Position numbers and translations under genes: made by a program
Notes under the pieces: generated by a model
Seen by the model: the letters and a program-made list of their open reading frames with translations, nothing else
Told to the model about the DNA's origin: nothing
Database searches by the model: none
In this document: positions 32,843-37,367 of the stretch, one piece after another
Layout: the number at the start of each line of letters is the position of its first letter
Numbering within the stretch: position 1 is the first letter of the stretch
Assembly: GCA_900553805.1 (NCBI GenBank)
Contig: USEU01000014.1
Location: 1-37,367, forward strand
Reading direction: 5' to 3'
Length of the DNA stretch: 37,367 nt
From: an uncultured Eubacteriales bacterium
Lineage (GTDB): Bacteria > Bacillota > Clostridia > Oscillospirales > Oscillospiraceae

Positions 32843-33937
32843 ATGAGCATCGAGCTGGATTCTCTTTTGGAAAAGATCAAAGCGCCGGACCAGGCGGCAA
32901 TGGACGCCGCCCGGGCCTATCAGGCCACCCTGGCCAAGCCCCCGGAAAGCCTGGGGCGGCTGGAGGCGCTGTCCATCCAGCTGGCAGGCATCACCGGGAA
33001 AATCCACAATCGGATGGAGCGCACGCATCTGCTGGTATTCGCGGCAGACAACGGCGTGGTGGAGGAGGGCGTTTCCAGCGCCCCCCAGTCGGTGACCTTA
33101 CAGCAAACCATCAACCTGACCCGGGCCAAGACCGGGGCCTCCACCCTGTGCCGTCACTTTGGGGTGGGCATCACGGTGTGCGACGTGGGCGTGAATGCTG
33201 AAATCCACGACAAAGCGGTGCTGAACCGCAAGATCGCCTATGGGACGAATAACATTGCCAAAATGCCCGCCATGACCAGGGAGCAGGCCATCACCGCCAT
33301 TCTCACCGGCGCGGGAGTGGCCATCCACACGGAGGCGGATGCCCTGGGCGTGGGAGAAATGGGCATCGGCAACACCACCACCTCCGCCGCCGTGCTCAGC
33401 GCGCTGCTGGACGTGCCGCCGGAGCAGGTGACCGGCCGGGGCGGCGGCATCACGGACGAGGCCTTTCAGCGAAAAAAGGAGGTCATCCGCCGCGCCATCG
33501 AAACAAACAGGCCGGACAAAACCGATGTGATAGACGTTCTTTCCAAGGTGGGCGGCCTGGACATTGCCGCCATGTGCGGCGCGTTCCTGGGCGCTGCCGC
33601 CACCCGGCGGCCGGTGGTCATCGACGGCTTTATCTCCGCCGTGGCCGCCCTGTGCGCCGTCCGGCTGAAGCCGGAGGCGCGGCACTATCTGGTGCCCAGC
33701 CACGCCTCCTTTGAGATCGGCTATACCCTGGTCATGCAGGCCATGGACCTGCAGCCCATGCTGCTTCTGGGCATGCGCCTGGGCGAGGGCAGCGGCTGTC
33801 CCCTGGCCTTCCAGGTACTGGACGCCGCCTGCGCCATCATCAACGAAATGGCCACCTTCCAGCAGGCCGGCATCGACGACGGCTATCTGGAGGAAATTCG
33901 CCAGGGGGACAAATTCACCGTGGAGGGACGCCAATGA
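32843..33937 (+). CDS. cobT: Nicotinate-nucleotide-dimethylbenzimidazole phosphoribosyltransferase
   Basis: A 364-residue enzyme that activates the lower-ligand base to alpha-ribotide with nicotinate mononucleotide. AAAGGAG precedes ATG at 32843. Family motifs: KPPESLGRLE (about 30-39), FAADNGVVEEGVS, GVGEMGIGNTT and the catalytic-Glu segment RLGEGSG with Glu315. Length is normal for CobT. Its stop overlaps the cobU start by four bases. It supplies alpha-ribotide for the CobS step. Confidence 0.96.
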   Translation: MSIELDSLLEKIKAPDQAAMDAARAYQATLAKPPESLGRLEALSIQLAGITGKIHNRMERTHLLVFAADNGVVEEGVSSAPQSVTLQQTINLTRAKTGASTLCRHFGVGITVCDVGVNAEIHDKAVLNRKIAYGTNNIAKMPAMTREQAITAILTGAGVAIHTEADALGVGEMGIGNTTTSAAVLSALLDVPPEQVTGRGGGITDEAFQRKKEVIRRAIETNRPDKTDVIDVLSKVGGLDIAAMCGAFLGAAATRRPVVIDGFISAVAALCAVRLKPEARHYLVPSHASFEIGYTLVMQAMDLQPMLLLGMRLGEGSGCPLAFQVLDAACAIINEMATFQQAGIDDGYLEEIRQGDKFTVEGRQ

Positions 33938-34476
33938 TCGTTTTCATCACCGGGGGCGCGAAGAATGGAAAATCCTCCTTTGCCCAGTCCCTGGCCGTAA
34001 AGCTGGCTGCGGGAGGCAGGCGCTACTACATCGCCACCATGATCCCCGTGGACGACGAGGACCGGGAGCGCATCCGCCGCCACATTGCCGACCGGGAGGG
34101 GCTGGGCTTTGAAACCGTGGAGCAGGGCAAGAACATTCTGGAATGCCTGAAAACCTGCGACCCCGGCGCCTCCTTCCTGCTGGACAGCACCACCGCCCTG
34201 CTGATGAACGAGCTGTTCATCCCGCCGGACTGGCATCTGGACGAGCAGGCGGGGGCGCGGTGCGCCGAGGAAGTCGCCCGATTTGCCCAAAGCGTAAAAA
34301 ACATCGTGCTGGTCAGCGACTACATCTATTCCGACGCCCTGCGCTACGACGAGGTCACGGAGACCTATCGCAGGGGACTGGCCGCCATCGACCGAAAAAT
34401 CGCCGCCATCAGCGACGTGGTGCTGGAAATGTCCGGCGGCAATCTGATCGTCCACAAGGGGGTGCTGCCGCAATGA
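33934..34476 (+). CDS. cobU: Adenosylcobinamide kinase/guanylyltransferase
   Basis: A 180-residue protein of normal CobU length. The P-loop is GGAKNGKSS (7-15), and the RRHIADR segment supplies the histidine (His50) that is guanylylated in the family. The later motif is divergent: VSDYIYSD in place of the usual VSNExGxGIVP, although ETYRRGLAAIDRKIA aligns with the normal RD..G..NQ..A helix. It converts cobinamide or its phosphate to GDP-cobinamide. It overlaps both neighbours by four bases. Confidence 0.88.
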   Translation: MIVFITGGAKNGKSSFAQSLAVKLAAGGRRYYIATMIPVDDEDRERIRRHIADREGLGFETVEQGKNILECLKTCDPGASFLLDSTTALLMNELFIPPDWHLDEQAGARCAEEVARFAQSVKNIVLVSDYIYSDALRYDEVTETYRRGLAAIDRKIAAISDVVLEMSGGNLIVHKGVLPQ

Positions 34477-35210
34477 GGCTGTGGCTCTATGGGCTGGGAA
34501 TGTGCCAATCCATGTTCTGCGCCCTCCCCTTCCCCTGGCACGGATGGGAGGAAAAGGCGCGGGACCGCATGCTGCTGTGCCTGCCCATCGTTGGGCTGGA
34601 GATCGGGCTGCTCTGGTGGGGCATCGGGGCGCTGTGCCGGTACCTGGCGCTGCCGGGCCTGCTGGGCGCCGCCGTGCTCTGCGCCGCGCCCTATCTGCTG
34701 ACGGGCTTTATGCACCTGGACGGCTTTATGGACGTAACGGACGCAGTACGCTCCTATCGCTCCCTGGAGCGCAGGCGGGAAATTCTGAAGGATTCCTACG
34801 TGGGCAGCTTCGCGGTGATCGGCGTGGTGCTGGTAATCCTATTCCAGTACAGCGCCTGCGCCGGTCTGACCGCCGCGGGCGACCTGCGCGCTCTGGTGCT
34901 GATCCCGGCGGTGAGCCGGTGCTGCAGCGTGCTGGCCATCCAGCTGCTGCCCCCCATGCAGACCAGCCAATATGCCCACCGGCAGGTCCACTGGGTGGTG
35001 CCCGTGCTGATGCTGATGGCGGCCAGTGGCTTTGGCTTCTGGCTGAGCGCCGTGACCGGCCTGGCTTTGCTGGCGGTGATCGCCGGTTTCTGCCTGGCTC
35101 TGCTGCGGGCCTACCGCTCCCTGCAAGGCATGAACGGCGATATCTCCGGCTACTGCATCACTCTGGGGGAGCTGGCCGGGCTGTGCGCCCTGGCCATTTT
35201 GTGCCGGTAA
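34473..35210 (+). CDS. cobS: Cobalamin synthase (adenosylcobinamide-GDP ribazoletransferase)
   Basis: A 245-residue membrane enzyme with about six helices that joins GDP-cobinamide and alpha-ribazole (phosphate). The signature HLDGFMDVTDAV (about 80-91), followed by a REILKDSYVGSFAV stretch, corresponds to the HLDGLxDxxDG and KDxxxGxxG metal/nucleotide motifs of CobS. AAG-rich translation coupling: its ATG overlaps the cobU stop by four bases. Confidence 0.93.
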   Translation: MRLWLYGLGMCQSMFCALPFPWHGWEEKARDRMLLCLPIVGLEIGLLWWGIGALCRYLALPGLLGAAVLCAAPYLLTGFMHLDGFMDVTDAVRSYRSLERRREILKDSYVGSFAVIGVVLVILFQYSACAGLTAAGDLRALVLIPAVSRCCSVLAIQLLPPMQTSQYAHRQVHWVVPVLMLMAASGFGFWLSAVTGLALLAVIAGFCLALLRAYRSLQGMNGDISGYCITLGELAGLCALAILCR

Positions 35211-35228
35211 ACACTTTGGGAGGTTTTT

Positions 35229-35603
35229 ATGAATCTGATCATTGGCGGGGCCTATCAGGGGAAACGGGACTTTGCAAAGGAAACCTATTCTCTGACCGAC
35301 TCCGATATCTACACCTGCCGGGGAAGCGAGATCGATTTTTCCCGCCCCTGCATCGACCATATTGAGGAATTCACCCTGGCCTGCGTACGGGAGGGGATCG
35401 ACCCGATCACATACTTTCAGGCCCACCGGACGGCGTGGCAGGGAAGCGTCCTGATCTGTCAGGATATTTTCTGCGGCGTGGTGCCCATGGAGGCGGAGCT
35501 GCGGGCCTGGCGGAACGTCACCGGGCAGCTGTGCCAGTACCTGAGCCGGGAAGCCCGGCGGGTGAGCCGGATCTTCTGCGGACTGGAGCAGCGACTGAAA
35601 TGA
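35229..35603 (+). CDS. Short second CobU-like protein with altered P-loop
   Basis: A 124-residue protein, about two thirds of a normal CobU. The N-terminal loop is GGAYQGKRD (6-14), so the Ser/Thr after GK is replaced by Arg. The histidine region is missing. The C-terminal half keeps the CobU pattern well: ICQDIFCGVVPMEAELRAWR and then TGQLCQYLSREARRVSRI. It may be a partly inactive paralogue, a partner of the divergent CobU at 33934, or a regulator. GGGAGG precedes the start; its stop overlaps the phosphatase start by four bases. Confidence 0.8.
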   Translation: MNLIIGGAYQGKRDFAKETYSLTDSDIYTCRGSEIDFSRPCIDHIEEFTLACVREGIDPITYFQAHRTAWQGSVLICQDIFCGVVPMEAELRAWRNVTGQLCQYLSREARRVSRIFCGLEQRLK

Positions 35604-36151
35604 ATCCGATCTATCTGATCCGACACGGGAAAACCGAGGCAAACCTGCGCCATCTTTACTGCGGCAGCAGCGATCTGCCCCTGGCCCCGGAGGGAATTGC
35701 GGAATTAAAGCAGCTGCGCTACTGCCTGCCTCCGTCGCGGTTTCTCACCAGCGGCATGGTGCGGACGGAGCAGACCCTGGCGCTGCTCTTTGGCGACGTG
35801 CCCCATGAGCGCCGCCCGGAGTTCCGGGAGATCGACTTTGGGAAATTCGAGCTGCACACCTATGAGCAGCTGAAGGACGACCCGGAATACATCGCCTGGA
35901 TCACCGGGGACAACCTGCGCAACGTGCCCCCCGGCGGGGAGAGCGGCGAGGCCATGACCCGGCGGGTGCTGGAGGCCTTCGCCCGGCTGAAAGCGAAGGA
36001 TATTCCCACCGTCCTCGTCACCCACGGGGGTGTGATCGCCGCCATCATGGCGCACGAATTTCCCGCCGAAAAAAAGTCCCGGTACCAGTGGCAGCCGGAA
36101 CCGGGACACGGATATGCAATTTTGGAAGCAGGCTACCGGGAGATCCCCTGA
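35600..36151 (+). CDS. cobC: Histidine phosphatase, probable alpha-ribazole phosphatase
   Basis: A 183-residue phosphoglycerate-mutase-like protein. The catalytic motif is RHGKTEAN (8-15, with His9), followed by REIDFGKFE and VTHGGVI with the second histidine. In this position at the end of the cobT-cobU-cobS run it most likely removes phosphate from alpha-ribazole phosphate or adenosylcobalamin 5'-phosphate. It is translationally coupled to the short CobU-like gene. Confidence 0.88.
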   Translation: MNPIYLIRHGKTEANLRHLYCGSSDLPLAPEGIAELKQLRYCLPPSRFLTSGMVRTEQTLALLFGDVPHERRPEFREIDFGKFELHTYEQLKDDPEYIAWITGDNLRNVPPGGESGEAMTRRVLEAFARLKAKDIPTVLVTHGGVIAAIMAHEFPAEKKSRYQWQPEPGHGYAILEAGYREIP

Positions 36152-36172
36152 GGGGCTACTCCCCTACCAGGG
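36146..36172. terminator. Hairpin overlapping both stop codons of convergent genes
   Basis: CCCTGAGGGG pairs with 36161-36172 (one small bulge) around the loop CTACT. It spans the cobC stop and the last codons of the minus-strand CHAP gene, whose stops are only four bases apart. No clear U tract, so a termination role is inferred. Confidence 0.5.
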
Positions 36173-36701
36173 TATAATCGGGTCTGCCGTACCCGGCGAT
36201 ACCGGGGTCATGGAGGTCGTAGCTTTTCTGCGCCACGCAGCCGCCGTTGGCAATGATGCCCGCCTGATCGGAGGTGTTGCCCTCCACGGTGTATACCCTG
36301 CCGTCCTTCACCTCGGTGACCAGGCCGGTGTGGCAGATTTTCCCATCCCGGCGGAAGAATATCTGGTCGCCGGGCTGAGGTTCTGCGGCAATCCGGCCGG
36401 TCTCCTCATAATAGCCGTAGGAATACCGGCAGCCCGCTCCCCTGCTCAGAATGGGCTGGCACAGCAGACGCCGGGCGGCGCTCACGCCGTAGGCCTCCAC
36501 AAAGCACCAGTCCACAAACACATCGCACCAGGGAAGGCCCTGCTTGCCGCCCCGGTAAAAGCCCAGGTGGGCGTGCATGTCCCTGGCGTATTTGGTATAG
36601 TTCTCATCCCCGGGGTTGCTGAGCTTCTCGTCCAGCTGCTCCGGGGTCTGCTTTTCCAGATAGCCCACCTCGGCCAGCGCGATCATTACGGATTTGTGCA
36701 T
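36156..36701 (-). CDS. CHAP-domain cysteine amidase/peptidase-like protein
   Basis: A 181-residue protein with the CHAP (NlpC/P60-like) layout: LPWCDVFVDWCF with catalytic Cys59, GDQIFFRRDGKICHTGLV with His124, and TVEGNTSD with Glu140. No signal peptide or membrane segment is present, which is unusual for a cell-wall hydrolase; it may leave by another route, act on lysis, or hydrolyse a cytoplasmic substrate. It overlaps the upstream deacylase gene by 16 bases, so the two are co-translated. Confidence 0.87.
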   Translation of the reverse strand: MHKSVMIALAEVGYLEKQTPEQLDEKLSNPGDENYTKYARDMHAHLGFYRGGKQGLPWCDVFVDWCFVEAYGVSAARRLLCQPILSRGAGCRYSYGYYEETGRIAAEPQPGDQIFFRRDGKICHTGLVTEVKDGRVYTVEGNTSDQAGIIANGGCVAQKSYDLHDPGIAGYGRPDYTLVGE

Positions 36702-37249
36702 GATTCCTCCCAGGGCAGCTCCACGGTGATGGGCGCGTGGTGCATGGCGGGCAGCAGCTTTTCCGTCACATCCTGCATGCGCAGACGCAGGCTGGAGGTA
36801 TTGATGCAGGGATGGCAGCCCAGCCAGCTCTGGCGCAGCACGTCCCCATCCATCACCAGCTGCACCCGATTCTCGGTGTCGTTCATCAGGCCCAGAATGG
36901 AGGCCGAGCCGGGCGTGTTGTCCAGGAAGCGCTCCATACGCTCCTCCTTGCCGAAGGACAGCCGGGATACCCCCAGCTGGGCGGAGAGGTACTTGGTCTT
37001 AAAGGGCTTGTTTCCGGGGATCATCAGCAGGTAAAAGGCCGTCTCCTGGCGGTTGCTCAAAAAAAGATTTTTGCAGATCAGCGCATTCAGGCTCTTGTCG
37101 ATCTGGGCGCAGACCTCCATGGTCTGCGCGGGGGCATGGTCCAGGCGCTGGTAATCGATGCCCAGGCCGTCCAAAAGGTCATAGCATCTGATTTCCTTTT
37201 CCAATCGCCCGGTGCAGTCCGCCGGGCGTCCATTCATCAGGGTCAGCAT
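36686..37249 (-). CDS. PrdX-type prolyl-tRNA deacylase (YbaK-like editing domain)
   Basis: A 187-residue trans-editing protein of the YbaK/ProX superfamily. Visible features are LDHAPAQTMEVC, KNLFLSNRQETAFYLLMIPG, LGVSRLSFG, GSASILGLMND and CHPCINTSSLRL, the usual succession for PrdX/ProXp-ala proteins, which hydrolyse Ala-tRNA(Pro). GGAGG precedes ATG at 37249. It is cytoplasmic and transcribed from the promoter at 37276-37304. Confidence 0.92.
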   Translation of the reverse strand: MLTLMNGRPADCTGRLEKEIRCYDLLDGLGIDYQRLDHAPAQTMEVCAQIDKSLNALICKNLFLSNRQETAFYLLMIPGNKPFKTKYLSAQLGVSRLSFGKEERMERFLDNTPGSASILGLMNDTENRVQLVMDGDVLRQSWLGCHPCINTSSLRLRMQDVTEKLLPAMHHAPITVELPWEESCTNP

Positions 37250-37275
37250 GGTTTCCTCCGAAGTATTTTTTCGAT

Positions 37276-37304
37276 ATTATATCCCCTTTTCCCCCGCTTG
37301 GCAA
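37276..37304 (-). promoter_or_regulatory. Promoter of the deacylase/CHAP pair
   Basis: On the minus strand, TTGCCA (37304-37299), 17 bp and TATAAT (37281-37276). Repeat copy 4 begins 14 bp upstream of the -35 box. Confidence 0.85.
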
Positions 37305-37318
37305 GGCTTTACTTTTAT

Positions 37319-37367
37319 GGCAACACCGCACAATTTGGCAAGAAGCCCCAGCCTGGATTTTTGGCTC
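37319..37367 (-). mobile_element. Partial copy 4 of the 161-bp palindromic MITE-like repeat
   Basis: The last 49 bases begin with the terminal repeat GGCAACACCGCACAATT and continue as the reverse-orientation element, cut off by the end of the window. TTAT precedes it (37315-37318), the likely left half of the target duplication. It has the same orientation as copy 1. Confidence 0.87.

Overview
The window looks like chromosomal DNA of a GC-rich, endospore-forming, Gram-positive anaerobe, most likely a gut Oscillospirales (Clostridia) bacterium. This rests on a spoVT gene, lipobox-type solute-binding proteins, ECF and CUT1 transporters of Firmicutes type, strong AGGAGG ribosome-binding sites and consensus sigma-A promoters. 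No rRNA, tRNA, CRISPR array, phage or transposase gene was seen. The sequence starts and stops inside copies of one 161-bp palindromic repeat, so it may be a whole contig cut at repeats.

Layout. (1) 71-8093: a membrane PH-like small protein, then a starch/maltodextrin unit: a secreted protein made only of three CBM26-like starch-binding modules, a maltodextrin-binding lipoprotein, two CUT1 permeases, a cytoplasmic GH13 neopullulanase-type enzyme and a LacI regulator. (2) 8298-15919, minus strand: a seven-gene operon with a sugar ABC importer (two permeases and a binding protein), an Amidohydro_2 hydrolase, an argininosuccinate-lyase-like enzyme, a ROK kinase and a ROK repressor. A clear promoter with an overlapping palindromic operator precedes it; the substrate is unknown. 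(3) 16452-20975: spoVT, then a MarR regulator with a heterodimeric ABC exporter under a perfect consensus promoter and an operator-like palindrome. (4) 21029-22062: an MFS remnant and an XRE regulator with a C-terminal 15-residue cysteine-ladder repeat. (5) 22385-25010: a polar amino-acid ABC importer with a YerC/TrpR-like protein. (6) 25159-27279: a zinc-ribbon/TM2 membrane protein, a VTT (TVP38/DedA-like) protein and a PAP2 phosphatase. (7) 27331-36151: a corrinoid locus. A DUF2284 protein and a secreted tandem-DUF4430 (transcobalamin-like) protein are divergent from an operon of EcfT, fused EcfAA', an S component, a TIM-barrel protein resembling the cobamide-remodelling hydrolase CbiR, CobT, CobU, CobS, a short second CobU-like protein and CobC. 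(8) 36156-37249, minus strand: a CHAP-domain protein and a PrdX-type prolyl-tRNA deacylase.

How the parts work together. Region 1 binds, imports and hydrolyses maltodextrins. Region 2 probably imports and breaks down a second glycan-derived or glycoconjugate substrate. Neither CUT1 importer carries its own ATPase, so both probably share one encoded elsewhere. Region 7 reads as capture, import, cleavage and rebuilding of cobamides (salvage and remodelling).

The most unusual items are the four-copy palindromic mobile repeat with 4-bp target duplications, the lyase/amidohydrolase/ROK operon, the cysteine-ladder regulator, and the corrinoid locus with a secreted transcobalamin-like protein.
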